Source of the DNA: Engraulis encrasicolus
Taxonomy: Eukaryota > Chordata > Actinopteri > Clupeiformes > Engraulidae
Reading direction: 5' to 3'
DNA: 64,000 nt
Assembly (NCBI RefSeq): GCF_034702125.1
Contig: NC_085872.1
Location: 35,345,088-35,409,087, forward strand
Both the position numbers and the translations under genes were made by a program. The notes under the pieces are model-generated. The model did not search any database. It had not been told where the DNA came from and was given only the letters and a program-made list of their open reading frames with translations. This document shows positions 1 to 30,159 of the stretch, piece after piece (the first letter of the stretch is position 1; the number at the start of each line of letters is the position of its first letter).

Positions 1-59
1 AATACTGAGCGGTGAAAACATCAAGAAATAATGATGCATATATTTGAATACCTTTAAAG

Positions 60-61
60 AC

Positions 62-144
<83 letters not shown>

Positions 145-146
145 AA
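60..146. repeat. (GAAA)n microsatellite
   Basis: Uninterrupted purine tetranucleotide tract of about 87 bp. From here to about 1400 I see no gene and only short low-complexity stretches. Confidence 0.95.
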
Positions 147-1402
147 ACCCTCAGTGATAAAAGGCAGGTCTAGGTGAAGAGCGAAGGGTTCATTCTTCCA
201 GCTCAGAGTAACTTCAGTTGCCTGTTAGTGCTTTCAATCACCATGGTCAGAATGGCGAGACAGGCATATGGAAGGGATAGGCAAAATGCTAGCCAATCAC
301 GCCTAAGCTAAGTTCCTATCTATAAATCAATCCAATACGATTAAGTACCGTTAATAAAAGAAAATGAACTCTGTGGCTCTACTCTGTTTCTGAATTTGCT
401 CACAGCACAGCACTGGTCCTCTTCACTTCAGAGTTTGACTCTCACTTCTGCGCCAGGTAGGCCTAGTTGATGCATTGAATATGGAAATTAGGTGAAGATT
501 CTCCAATCAACTCTCACAACCCCAGGGAATTTCACTCACTTCACTTGCTGAAGTTTTCTCACTTATAAAAAAAGTTTAGTTTGGTTGTAGAATATTGATT
601 TCACCCGTGCCCAGTGCCCAGAGAACTTTGGACTGCTGGTGCAGACTACCTCCAAAACTTGAAATGATTATCTGTTTTTGCTTTATTTATTTCATTATCT
701 ATTTATTTATTTGATGGACAGCTGTATGAAATGTGAGCAAGGGCAGACCAGCTTAGCTTCGAGGGCAGCCTTTGCTTTGAGAATGCCGATAAATATTTCA
801 TGTGGCTGGAACCCATGCTGGAAGGCATTTACACAATGCTCCATGCACGCAGAGCACCCTGCATCCTAGCTGCTCTATTCACGCTATCTGATTAAAAAAA
901 AATAACGGCAGCTGGCATCCTCTCAATTCTCCGGTCCTTTGGCAGAGTGATGGATCGAGGCACGGGCGGGAAGCCCAACAGGATTTGACACACGCCACGC
1001 GGCCGGGCCTGACAACCCGATGAGATGAAATAACAAAGGAGATGACAGACATGTGCACGACAGAGCGGGGCGCGCAGTGTAGGCCTATGGTGTGAAGAGA
1101 GCAGACAGTAGATCTACACACAATCTGCATGTGTTTCAGAGGTTTTAGATGAATTTGTAATGGCACAGATGCAATGCGCCGTCAGGTTGTGTTTTTTGTT
1201 TTCAGGTGTCATTCGCTTGCACCAAAATACCTCAAAGTTCTTGTTTTTGGCTGTCACATCAAACAGGCTGGACACATCAGACATGCTGGACAGGTGCAAT
1301 AACAAAGACAGACGACAAAGCCCAAGCTGTTGCCATGTGCGACGAGTGCCCAGACATGGCACACACCCTTGGGACACTCTAAAGCATGTAGAGAATGTAG
1401 AG

Positions 1403-2859
1403 CAGTGGTTCATAAACTTTTTTTCTTACCTGTGCCCAAGATAGCACGTGTATACGCGTGCATACGCGTGTATAGGCGTGTGGGTGGTTGACGTTTAAGG
1501 GCGTAACGCAAAAAAAGGTTTTCCAATTCCTGAAAAAAATGATGGAAAAATTGGGGGAAAAAATTGAAAAAAAATAAAGCACTTAGTGGTCCGAGGATTT
1601 TGCCTTATTTTTGCCATTTTTGGGAAAACGTGTCCTGCATCAACACATTGCATAGGCATGTCACACCGCAGGAAAATGAAGTCACACCACAGAAAATTCA
1701 CTGCATTATGGCCATTTTAATCCTTTTTTATACATGACTGACATCTGAGCTCATGCTAACTTGATAATGATATTGTGTTTAATCTTAATATGTGTTTTCA
1801 TTTATACAGAAACTTTTTTCCTTCTATAAGAGCAGTCACACCACAGGACACCATAAAATGAACCTAAGCATTGCGTGACAGAAACATTGCAATATGAAGA
1901 CATATTAAGAGGTTAATAGTCACCTTAAACTTCCACAGCACTCTCCAATAACTGAGGTACTGACTGGTTAGGAGCCAATCTTTAGTTTAAGACCCTTGTA
2001 GTTGGCCTGGCAGCTGCCCATTCACAAACATTGACATACATGTCACCCCACAGCATGCAATTTGTGTTATGAAATTGAACTTGTAGTTAATATAACTGTC
2101 TTGAGTTTTTTGACATTCACATATCTTAATATAAAGTTAATATTTATGCAATCATGTCAAATGCTTCATACATTATTCAAAGTGTTGGTTAATATATATA
2201 TATATTATATTCCAGGTTGTATTTAATGTTAATATGTGTTAATAATGTTAGTATTGTGTTTAATCTTAATATGTGTTTTCATTTATAAAGAAACTTTTTT
2301 TCCTTCTATAAGAGCAGTCACATCACAGGACACCATAAAATGAACCTAAGCATTGCATTTCATTAATGTTACAGTCACACCGCAGGATATATGGCATATA
2401 AACCTTTACATAAATCTTAACAATAATGTTTCTTCTCATCTAAGACTAATATGAAACATAATGTACCACATCTTCTTTCATTGACAATTGTTTTTAAAGG
2501 AAAAATAACAGTTTTGTAGTTGTAGGTTTTTAACCAATGTTACGAAAAAACAAGGCGTCACGTCAACCACCCGTGTATTAGGCACTAAAAATGATTTAAG
2601 TGATTAATTACAATGATTCTTAATTACAATAACACATTAATCAATATCTTAATGACTTTAAATGGGGACCAAAGCATGTTTCAATTTGGTTTTGGCCTAA
2701 TTATTTATTTTTTTAAATAATTTAATTATTTGATCATTTAATTTGGCATAATTATAATGTTCCTAAGCAGAATTTTGGTCACAACCACAACACACACACA
2801 ATATTGTGCGCACCCCCTGGAATCTCTGGCACACCCGCAGGGGGGGTTGGGAACCACTA
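1403..2859. mobile_element. hAT-like remnant, interrupted by another element
   Basis: The left edge reads CAGTGGTTCATAAAC and the right edge GGGTTGGGAACCACTA, an inverted pair typical of hAT elements (CAGTGGTTC...). No clean 8-bp target duplication is visible, so this is an old or damaged copy. Most of its interior is the separate inverted-repeat element at 1482-2572. Confidence 0.45.
1482..2572. mobile_element. 1.09-kb terminal-inverted-repeat element of unassigned class
   Basis: It begins GGGTGGTTGACGT and ends ACGTCAACCACCC. Inside, a motif of the form GTCACACCRCAGGA recurs near 1661, 1686, 1831, 2317 and 2371, and a block of about 55 bp (starting CTTCTATAAGAGCAGTCACA) is directly repeated at about 1822 and 2304. 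No transposase ORF is present, so it is non-autonomous. Only GTGT is shared by the two flanks, which does not identify the superfamily. Confidence 0.6.
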
Positions 2860-2894
2860 GAGTATTTCACAGAGGCCAATTCAATGTATATGTA

Positions 2895-3290
2895 TGGTAA
2901 ACGAGGTAATGTTTTCGGTCGCATTGGTTTGTCTGTTTGTCAGTTTGTCTGTCTGTCTGTCTGTCTGTCTATCTGTCAGCAGGAGAACTCAAACACTTAA
3001 GAACATATTGGGCTGAACATTTGTGGAGTTGTTAGTAATGATGACCCAATGAACAAGTGATTAAATTCTGGTGGTGATCCGGAGCACGAATCGGAACCAG
3101 GACCAGGATCTTTTTAAACATTCTTCACCATCGCTGGCCTATTATCTAGATGCCCCCCTGTTACCAGAAATTGAATTTTGGGGGTTATCCACAAAAAGAA
3201 GGCAGAAAGACTTTTTGGGTAACATAGTCAAATGTTCTATCAAGTAACTTCCTTGGCGGAGGTCTGCGCTCTCTGAGTGCTTCTAGTTAG
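2895..3290. repeat. interspersed repeat with (CTGT)n head
   Basis: It starts GAGGTAATGTTTTCGGTCGC followed by a (TTTG/CTGT)n stretch and TCAGCAGGA, and ends near CCTTGGCGGAGGTCTGCGCT. A partial copy of the same repeat lies in intron 1 of scramblase gene C at about 61785-61895. From 3291 to 5391 I see no gene; a hydrophobic reading frame near 3869-4138 has no other support. Confidence 0.6.
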
Positions 3291-5390
3291 CTCTGTTATC
3301 TCGTTTTCTTTGTATTTTATGTCCACTGAGGACATGTAGGCACCCAAATACTTGTGTACAGTGGTGGTTTAGGAAATCTGAGGCCCTGGGCAATTTCCTG
3401 ACCTTGCTAAGGCCCTATAATCGATGATGTATAAATGCAGCAAAATGAATACCGTAATGCAATGGCAAGGCCCCTGATAGGACAAGGCCCAAGGCAATTG
3501 CCCGACCTTGCTCAATGCAAAAAAACGCCCATGACTGAACGCCCATGACCAAACACTATCAAAATGTCCTGGTTACAGACATTGCATATCCATCATCAAG
3601 ATGCTGTACCTAATGATTGAATATGCTTCCAGTAATCATTGTGTGTCCAAAGTTTGTGTACACACGTGGGCTATTAATCGCAACCAAAACGTGTGTCTGG
3701 TTCTAAGTTTTTGATGGACGTAGCAACAATAAATAGGGGGCCTGGGTTTTGCGATTGGTCAAGTTTGAATCCCACTTTTACCCAGATTGCATTTCAGATT
3801 GTAGGGCCTATTATGTACAGTGTTCCAGATAAGTTAGAATAGCATGTACGTTATTTTAGGCATTTTCTGTGAGAATGCAGTCTAGATTTTATTTGGTGTA
3901 TTTCTCTTTTATTTTACTAGTCACATTGAGACTGTTGCCTCCTATGCACTTTTGCTCTGTCAGTCAAGTTTTTCCACTGCTGCCCCAAATAGCATGTATG
4001 TGCTGTGCTGTGCTGCATGCCAGGTACAACACCCCACTAACAGTCCCATACCCTTGGGCCCAGGTGAAGGTAAGTTCAGGGAGGGGTGCCCAACAATTTT
4101 CTGTCATCATGAAAGTAAGCTATCAAATAGAATTATAGATTACATTAGAGTTATATTTAATGACAGGTTGACAAGGCCAAAAAGAAATACAAAGAACAGT
4201 AATTGGCCTATTGCAATGGAATTTCTGAGTATTGTAATTTACTTTTATTGCAGCATCAGGTAGATCTCTGCGATAACATTACAGCACAGTAATGACATGG
4301 AGTAATGACAGGAGAAGCAGAGCACCACGAGAGGTAGCCAATTCAAACTAGGTTTGGCCTGATGTTGTGGTCTATTGAATCATTATTTTCTTTCTGTGTG
4401 TCCGTAGGAAATCATCCTGAAAAATCTCATGCAAGCTGATTCACCAAGTGAAATAGAAACAGTTGTCAGTAGCATCGTTACCACCATTGCTCACATCTCC
4501 TCTCCCCTCCCTCTCATCTGTGAAACGTTCAGTGGTTTTCAACCTTATCTTGCTCTGCTTATTTAAGCCTCAAATATACTGTACTTAAGAGCTTCCATCA
4601 ATGACGTCCCACAGTTCCCAAAGCCTTAATCTCTTTTCACAGTTTCTGTATGTTAGTATGGTCATCGGCCGTTGTAGGTATTGTTTGCATAATCATTACA
4701 AGAGGACATTACAATACTACTCCCAGTACAAAATGCTCTCACACAATGATGATTGATGAACGACCCTCCCAACAACTCTGATATGGCCAGAAAACCACAC
4801 ATGTATGATGATTAGGCCTAGCCTGACAAGTCAGACCATTCATTTTAAATGACTTCATAATTCATGGATGGTCTGATTGATTACGCTTCTCTGGTGAGAG
4901 TTTAGTAGTCCTCCAGGTGGCCGGCCAATAAGCGAATGCACTCGGGCACCATGAACGTCAACTGTCAGCGATTGGTCACCACTCATTTCAAACCAGTGCA
5001 GAGCTCACTCCTCTCACCCAAGCGCTCCAGGACATTGAGGATCCAGACCAAAAATGAATCAGAAAGGCAATAAATGTGATCTGGTAAAACCAGGCTAGGC
5101 CTAGCCTACATGTATTTGAATGACTGTGTCAACAAAAACTGAAATAAGGCTACCACTAAGGCTACCACCGTATTCGAGGATGTGTGATCTGTATATCAGT
5201 ATGGGGCATAGCATGGGTGGACATTAATGGGGATCTTGGGCTTCTATTGCAGAAAGATCAGAGGCGAGGAGCATCCTTGCCCTTCGTTAGTGACTGTTTT
5301 AAGTTCTTGATGGCAACATAATCAGATGAGCCCTTCATCACTGATCATCAAATCACCATGTCTCCTGCTGTCTCAACATCATGCATCTCC

Positions 5391-5391
<1 letters not shown>

Positions 5392-5487
<96 letters not shown>
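5392..5487. repeat. (GA)n microsatellite
   Basis: Pure GA tract of about 95 bp. Confidence 0.97.
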
Positions 5488-5489
<2 letters not shown>

Positions 5490-5612
5490 TACCCAGGGTT
5501 TCAAAAAAAGTACATTGACTCAAAGAAACTCTCTCTCAGAACATAGCTGCTATTTTGATGTAGGCTATTTAGGCCAAAAAGACCCATGGAATCATACACC
5601 TGCTGTGCTAAC

Positions 5613-5815
<203 letters not shown>

Positions 5816-6027
5816 TGCATGCGCACTCCAACAAGTGTGTAAAACCATTCCACATTTCTCAAGTAATCAAATAAATCATACATGTTGTCTGCATCTTGGT
5901 TTTCAGGCGTACGCTAAACCCGCTATCAAATTCATCTGAGGCAGTGAGAGTATAGATTTACAGTCTCCGTGCCTGGCCAAAAACCATGTAAATTGGAGGC
6001 ATTTTCCTCTGGCTGCTGGTCATGTGT

Positions 6028-6028
<1 letters not shown>

Positions 6029-6092
<64 letters not shown>
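6029..6092. repeat. (AAT)n microsatellite
   Basis: About 21 AAT units. Confidence 0.95.
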
Positions 6093-6095
<3 letters not shown>

Positions 6096-6334
6096 CACAT
6101 AAATACTATAGGAGTCACGTTTTAAGATAACATGCAATAGTATATTTCTATGCTTTATGTACTGTAATGTTATATTAGAAGAATAGGTAGCCTGATCAGG
6201 GACTGGCTTTGCAAATTAGCCATCGGGCTATACCTTCTATGTATTCACATCTACAAGTTTTGTCATGGCCTTGCTATGTCATGTTTGTAATAATGTGCAC
6301 TGCACTGTCCCTACCAAATAAACTACAAATAAAT

Positions 6335-18305
<11,971 letters not shown>

Positions 18306-18338
18306 TTACGTCCAACGCACATGGGAAAACACCTGGAC

Positions 18339-18900
18339 CTACACAGGTAAGTAAAAAAGCAAAAACAAGTGCTGATTTGACTAAGCAATGGAAGGTTTGG
18401 GGAAAGGGTGGTTCTGTTGGTGTGCATGCATTGATTTACAAATTAGCTTACACACAAAGGTTTTATTATTATTTCAGTGAACAAAAAAGACAAAAAACAG
18501 AACATTATTGAACATAAACAGGCTCATTCCAACAAAAGAGAGACAGCCTGCTTTTGGGTGAGATTGATTTGCCCATAACCTTGTTTACTTTATATGATAA
18601 TAATTGTAAAGTTCCACTTAAATATGACTTATAATATCCTAACTAAATGCAAACCTACAATAATCAACAGGTGTGAAACAATCACTTACTTTTCGTTCTT
18701 ACAGAGGACAGTATGGAGTTGCTCTGCAATAGCACAGGGTTTAGTTATATAGTAAACAACAGTCAGTACAATTTGCATAAGGCCGCATTTCTACTCACCT
18801 GTAAAACGCATCCAAGGAATACAGCCATTGCCAAAATATCACTCCACGTTCCGCTCCCATAAAGTCTACATAGATCCCATTTTACTGGGGCACCACAGAC
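18339..18900 (-). promoter_or_regulatory. 5' UTR exons and promoter region of gene A
   Basis: The ATG exon is entered by an acceptor at 18340-18339 (TGTGTAG), leaving 33 nt of leader. Upstream, a 34-nt candidate exon at 18723-18690 (ATTGCAG before it, GTAAGT after it) and a first exon ending at 18799 (ACAG then GTGAGT) form a plausible split 5' UTR. No TATA box is obvious. Spliced together, the leader would carry a short upstream ORF starting at the ATG at about 18828 and overlapping the main start. Confidence 0.5.
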
Positions 18901-19248
18901 GTTTGCTTCTCGCATGTCAAGTCAGGAGAAAGGTTGCCAGGTGAACAGTAAACAGAAGAGCACCTGCTAGGAAACTGATACCCTCACCTGATACTTGCAC
19001 CTACTACCTTAGTCATGAGTGGTCCCTGAGCCCATCAATAAGGCATGTTTCAACCGTTGTTTTGAAAACATGTTGCTACTGTGTTACAAATAGGGTCCGG
19101 AGCAATGTTAATCGATAGTGAATGTTATATAATAATGTTATTTATTTATGATCATGTGTATCATAAATGTTCATAAATAAAAAGTACTATACAGTATGTC
19201 TAGAATATTACAGACCACAATATGGCACATCTGTCATACAATAGATGA

Positions 19249-19560
19249 GTGAAGGGGCAGTCATGGGCGAGCGGTTAGGGCGTCAGACTTGCATCCCAGA
19301 GGTTGCCGGTTCGACTCCCGACCCGCCAGGTTGGTGGGGGGAGTAATCAACCAGTGCTCTCCCCCATCCTCCTCTATGACTGAGGTACCCTGAGCATGGT
19401 ACCGTCCCACCGCACTGCTCCCCATGGGGCGCCACTGAGGGCTGCCCCCTTACACGGGCGAGGCATAAATTCAATTTCGTTGTGTGCAGTGTTCACTTGT
19501 GTGCTGTGGAGTGCTGTGTCACAATGACAATGGGAGTTGGAGTTTCCCAATGGGCTTTCT
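19249..19560 (+). mobile_element. tRNA-derived SINE
   Basis: The tRNA-like head has a B-box GGTTCGACTCC at 19308-19318, preceded by an A-box-like region, then a tRNA-unrelated body ending near ACAATGGGAGTTGGAGTT. It lies between genes A and B. From 19561 to 19833 I see nothing. Confidence 0.8.
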
Positions 19561-19833
19561 GAATGACACATACACATTCCAATTTTGCAAAGGCTGGTAT
19601 TGTTATAGTCTGTGTCTACAGCATATTTAAAACACATATCTCACATCTGCACATACAACTATCCAAGTACATTCACGTTAATAAAATAAAATACCGTAAT
19701 AATTGTCTTACCACGCCCCACACAAAGGTGGCAGAATTACACTAACTTGAATCTTATTGCATATCACTGTGTTGATCCAATATTTGTCACAATGACATTA
19801 ATAACTAGTTTAAATAATTCTTCATATTTTTTG

Positions 19834-20995
19834 TTTACAGTTTATCTCAATTGGTTTTGTACATTTCTCCAAAGAGAATAATCATTCTCAAAACGTTTTG
19901 TTCAATTGTAACTTCCTGGTGTTAGCTGTGCACATGATAAAATCAGTTTTTCATAGTTTTCAGCATAAAGCAAATGCTTTCGTCCACCATGCAATGGTTG
20001 TGTACAATTCTCAGCTTTTCTGTGCCTTCTCAATTGCTTTTGTCATATCACTCAAAAAGCTTTGTCACTGAATACACAAAACTGCACCCCCCAAAACATT
20101 TAGGTCCTAGGTCATAGTATAAGTCTTGCCATGCAAAATGATTTACCAAGCTGTCATAATACGTCGAGCACTGTATAATTTCCATTCGATTTCTGTCTAT
20201 AAATACGATCTGAATTGGTAAATTGCTCGCAGGTAAGTATTGACTGTCTCTAATCAAAGGCAGTAAAAGGGAATCATATTTCAAAGAGAAAACAGGCATC
20301 TACGTACTTCAACAATAGGTACTGTACTGCATTACATTACTCTATGCCTTATGTGCTCTGTATAATTATGCTCCAAGCTAAATTATAAAATTCCCCTAGA
20401 ATTTCCCAAGCGAGTAAGTGCACTTTATACAATATCAGTGCATTGTTTAAAAATATAAGACTGTAAAGCAAAATAAATTTAATTCACATGGGCCTGCAAA
20501 ACAAGTAAAACGGTGTGGTAGAGGGTGCATTTTGACACCTCAACCAGAATTGGCATTTTTTCTATTTTGCAATGAGATGTCTGTCAATAAATAGGTCATA
20601 CTCTAAATGTATATCTAGTCCAGTCTTAGCTGATCAATGTTACATAAAGTCGAATTTACAACATTTCCCATCCAATCTAAACAACATTTTGCTTCAGAAA
20701 AGATCCTCAAGAGTGTACTAGTCAATTGACAACATGACAGATCGATTTGACTAGCTTGTCCATACACTATGACACAATGACTAACCATTCTGCTGGCACT
20801 GACACGTTCATTGACACAAAAACTTGGTTTTGAAAGACAAACTAGACAAAACTATTTTGAGCAAGAGACGCGGTTTTGCAGGTCATCCACATTGTTTTGC
20901 CATTTGTTAAAGTTGTTTTGAAAATGAATACTATGTTTTGCAAATTGCGAGAGAGATTCGAGAAATGTACAAAACCAATTGAGAAATACCGTAAA
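19834..20995. mobile_element. 1.16-kb inverted-repeat (MITE-like) element
   Basis: The left end TTTACAGTTTATCTCAATTG and right end CAATTGAGAAATACCGTAAA are imperfect inverted repeats, extended by TTTTGTACATTTCTC and its complement. There is no coding potential inside. Confidence 0.65.
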
Positions 20996-21004
20996 AGTCT
21001 ATAC

Positions 21005-21010
21005 TTTATT
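21005..21010 (-). terminator. candidate polyadenylation signal of gene B
   Basis: AATAAA on the minus strand, about 230 nt after the gene B stop codon and just past the inverted-repeat element end. Position is reasonable but not proven. Confidence 0.35.
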
Positions 21011-21237
21011 TAATAACTAACTTGCACAATGAAGAGGAGAACTGAATAGCTTTACACACTTGAAAAAATTGCAGAGCAAATTCCATTAACAAGAACTGAA
21101 ACCAAAGTCATGACACACACAGCAACCTGTACAAAAAGAGAAAAATAATAATTTTAGAATGAATATTATAGCAAATACTGCACAGTACTAGTTAGAATAG
21201 AACAAATAAAATGCTGTATTTCAGCATGTGTTTTAGC

Positions 21238-26683
<5,446 letters not shown>

Positions 26684-26840
26684 TTAACTTTCTTTCAGTT
26701 TGGGATCCTCTCCCCTCGTCTTAAATCACCGTGAGAAAACTGAAACGGAACTGCAGTGTGTGTCTCTGAAGCACACAGCCACTGACTGACTGATTTTTAC
26801 AACCTTAGCATCTAGCTCAAAAACCACATCCTGTGACATA
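26684..26840 (-). promoter_or_regulatory. gene B promoter region
   Basis: On the minus strand a CACAGGATGTGGTTTTT motif (26835-26819) combines an ETS core (GGAT) with a RUNX site (TGTGGT). About 30 nt further is a TATA-like TTGTAAAAATC. CACTGCAGTTC follows, and it is also present before gene C. From 26841 to 27730 I see no gene. Confidence 0.5.
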
Positions 26841-27725
26841 AAAAGCTGTGTGCTGGAGCCTAAATGCAACAAAATACTGAGGTTTGAAAATGTGCGTCCG
26901 ATGTCATAACATGATTGAATGAACTCTTGACAAACAAGGTGATATGCAGTCCTTAAGGGAAACTACAAAAACGTCCAGATGAAGCAATTTGACTCAACAA
27001 TTAACATGCTGGTAATGCAGAACTGAAACTGGTCAGCATATCAAATATCACGTTTCAACTTCCTGTTGATGTATAATACAGTGAACACTCAAGGTGAAGT
27101 GGTCATAGGGGTTGTAAACTGGGGAGTGGGAAAGAAGTTGTCAGGAAATGGGCCCTTTTCAGGTTATGTGTCACTTGCAGTACGTTTAAGCACTTAACAT
27201 TTCAATACGTTTTAAATCAGGTATAAATTGCAGTGGCATCTGGACATAATTATTTGGAAATACAGTAGCCTAGGCTCTATGCCAGTCGGAAATCCATACC
27301 AAATGAGACCGAGTTTTAGATTTTTAGAACCACACGTTTGCTTGAAACGTTACGTGAAGTGTCAACAACACATAGTGAACTCTTCACAATCTTTCCAATG
27401 GGAGACTTGGGAGATGATGGGCAAAGAATGAACAGGGCAACCATCCCCGGGAAGCTGGATTTATTTACTTCTTTACTTAGCTGGCACAGACTTTCTTCAA
27501 CCTACTGCATGTCTTGTGTGGTCTATCAGTGCTGCCCTTATTGGAGAAGACTTCACATGGTCTCTTTCTGGCGAATACAGTGAGAGTATTTGATCCCTTG
27601 CTGATTTTTTTAAATAGATTTTCTCACAACAAAAACAGGATACACCTACCATTAAAACAGCAGACCAATCATAACATGTAGAAACAGAATATCAAAAAGA
27701 AAATCCAGTTATTAACTCGTAAGGA

Positions 27726-27730
<5 letters not shown>

Positions 27731-27794
<64 letters not shown>
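27731..27794. repeat. (TA)n microsatellite
   Basis: About 32 TA units abutting the Tc1-like element, which duplicates TA on insertion. Confidence 0.95.
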
Positions 27795-27797
<3 letters not shown>

Positions 27798-29242
27798 CGC
27801 TGCCAGTTAGTATTGGCACCCTTTAATTTTATTTACAAAGTGTGCAATATATCCAGAAATACATGGAAATATACACAACTTTTAACATCAGGATCTTTTA
27901 ATTGAACATTATAAGATATTTAGAATTGCCAAGTATTTATTTCCAAATGCATTTTGTAATTTCAAGCAAAAACCCGAAAAAGGGCATGTCCAGGAATATT
28001 GGCACCCCTCCTTCAAGGGTTATTAGACAGCAATGGCAGCCTCCGAAGGTTTTGGTTTTCATCAATGACTGTGTTCTTTCATTTTACAACCAATCCACTG
28101 TGCATTTGGATGTGTTCTTTGGGGTTTTGTCTTGCTGGAGTGCACACGATGTTCAACTCAAACCAAGTGTTCTTGCCATGGTTACACATTTTCCTGTAAA
28201 TGATGATACCTGTCATGTCATGATGCCTGTCATGATACCTGTGATACGGTCAAAGCCTCCAATACCTGGTGCAACAATGGGGTGACATAATATTATGGAT
28301 CGGACACCATGCTTGATTTTTGGTAGGGTGTCCTTTCCCTTAAAGCCTTTCTTGCAGAGTATGCAAACATGCTGTTTGTGTAAGTCACTGAAAAACTGTG
28401 CTATTGCTTCATCTGACCTTAAAACATTATTAAAAGGGCTGTGCTATGCCTGTATTTTCTCATACAGCCGTCAGGTGTTCCCTGTTATGATTTTATTAAG
28501 CAATGTGGTCTGCCTTGGTCTCCAACCAAAAGGCACTACTTTGTGTAGTGTTTAACACAGGGTGCTCATTGAAAAAAACTACCCAAAACAGTTCACAGTT
28601 GACAGTCAGGTCTGTAGATGTTAGCCCCTGTGTTTTTTCATTATTTGCACCGACTTCCAAATACTTTTATCATAATTTCTTCCCCTACCCCCCACATCCA
28701 AGGATGTTCTCTACAGCTCCACGTTTGGCAGATTTCTGAATAACTCAACACAGTGTTGAAAATGTTATACCAAGGTCTTTTCAGATGACCTTTTATTATT
28801 TGGAGGTCTTGTTTTTGCAAATGATAGTATTCGTGGTGTCCTCAGGCAGGTCCTCTGTCTTCACATTGGTGAAAGACACACAAGCTGTAACACGTGGTTA
28901 TTTAAACACAAATATCATAATTCCTTGCCTAATTCATGTTCTATGGTCAAAAGCAAGTAGTCAAAGGTGATTCCCATTTGCGATTTACCATAATTGAGTC
29001 AAATTAGGTTTCCACAATGGTATCCAGTAAAGGGTGCCAATACCAGTGATCCAGGGGGCTTTGCCGTCTTCAATTTTTTCCCTCTCATAGTTTAGTATTT
29101 AATGCTGTTGATTATTTTTACATTAGTATCAACCACAAGCTATCTATAGAAAAATCATGGTTGACCTTATTATTTGTTGTCTGGAGATATGTCCCATAAT
29201 GTACTTAAACTTCAAGGGTGCCAATACTAACTGGCGGCACTG
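27795..29242. mobile_element. Tc1/mariner-like element, degenerate
   Basis: CAGCGCTGCCAGTTAGTATT at the left and the inverted AATACTAACTGGCGGCACTG at the right, each flanked by TA. Length 1448 bp, as for Tc1 elements, but the transposase frame is destroyed; only short open stretches remain. Confidence 0.85.
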
Positions 29243-29353
29243 TATATATATATATTTTTTTATTTTTTTTCATTGAGGGAAATAAGTATATTATACCCCG
29301 TTAACCATTAGGAGTTCTGGTCCCACAGACCAGATAGGCACTTTCAATCAACT

Positions 29354-29487
29354 TATCTGGGGTGCGTTTCTCGAAAGCATAGTTGTTAGCAGTTAGCAAC
29401 TTGGGTAGTTACCAATGGGAAATTGCATTGCAAACAACAAAGTAGCTAACATAGTTAGCAACTTTGGTTTCGAGAGATGCACCCCTG
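29354..29487. mobile_element. palindromic MITE
   Basis: GGGGTGCGTTTCTCGAAAGC at the left and the inverted TTTCGAGAGATGCACCCC at the right, with TTAGCAAC-type repeats inside. No gene is seen from 29490 to 30160. Confidence 0.7.
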
Positions 29488-30159
29488 AATTGAACACACC
29501 TGTAAATAGTAACCTGCATAAAAGACACATTGAATCAGCAGAATCAGTCTATCAATCAGACTCCAAACTCACCAACATGGGAAAGACCAAAAAGCAAAGG
29601 ATGACGAGATTTTATACCTCAACAAGACTGAAATAGGCTCCTTGATATTAAGGAGCAAACTGATAATTGGTCATTTTATATTTCTTAAAATGGGAAAGAA
29701 ACGCACAATCATAGGCCTGTCTGTGGTTCCATGCAAGATCTGACCTTGTAGGGATTCAATAATCAGGAGAAAAAAAGAGAAGGCATCCTAGACAATGACC
29801 TCAAGGCAGCTGGGACATCAATCACTAAAAAACAGTTGGTAACACCAAAACTACTGAATCAAACCAAGATATCGCAAAACACGCCCACTCAATGCAAAAG
29901 CGTGTGCTCAAGTTGGGTGTCCTAAGGGGGCGTTGTCCCCTAGTTCTTCTTCTCTTTTTGAGGTGTTTGCGCAAGACGTGCGCTCCCGCCATCTACAGCG
30001 CTAAGAGGACTTAATTTATTCTCAACCTCGGGACTCCGAAGGTCTCCTAACCGAAGGTCTCCTAAAGGGGCGTTCACCCGACATAAAGTGGATCCCGGAA
30101 AAGAAACAAAATGACGCTTCTTGTTAGATCCACCTTCTTTGGTAACACTTAAGTTAATA

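Noticed and set aside
3869..4263. Hydrophobic plus-strand frames of 89 and 103 aa
   Set aside because: No homology I recognise, no splice context, overlapping frames of similar length.
19249..19330. A tRNA gene (B-box GGTTCGACTCC)
   Set aside because: No complete cloverleaf, and a tRNA-unrelated tail follows, so SINE. The same applies to 33008 and 46140.
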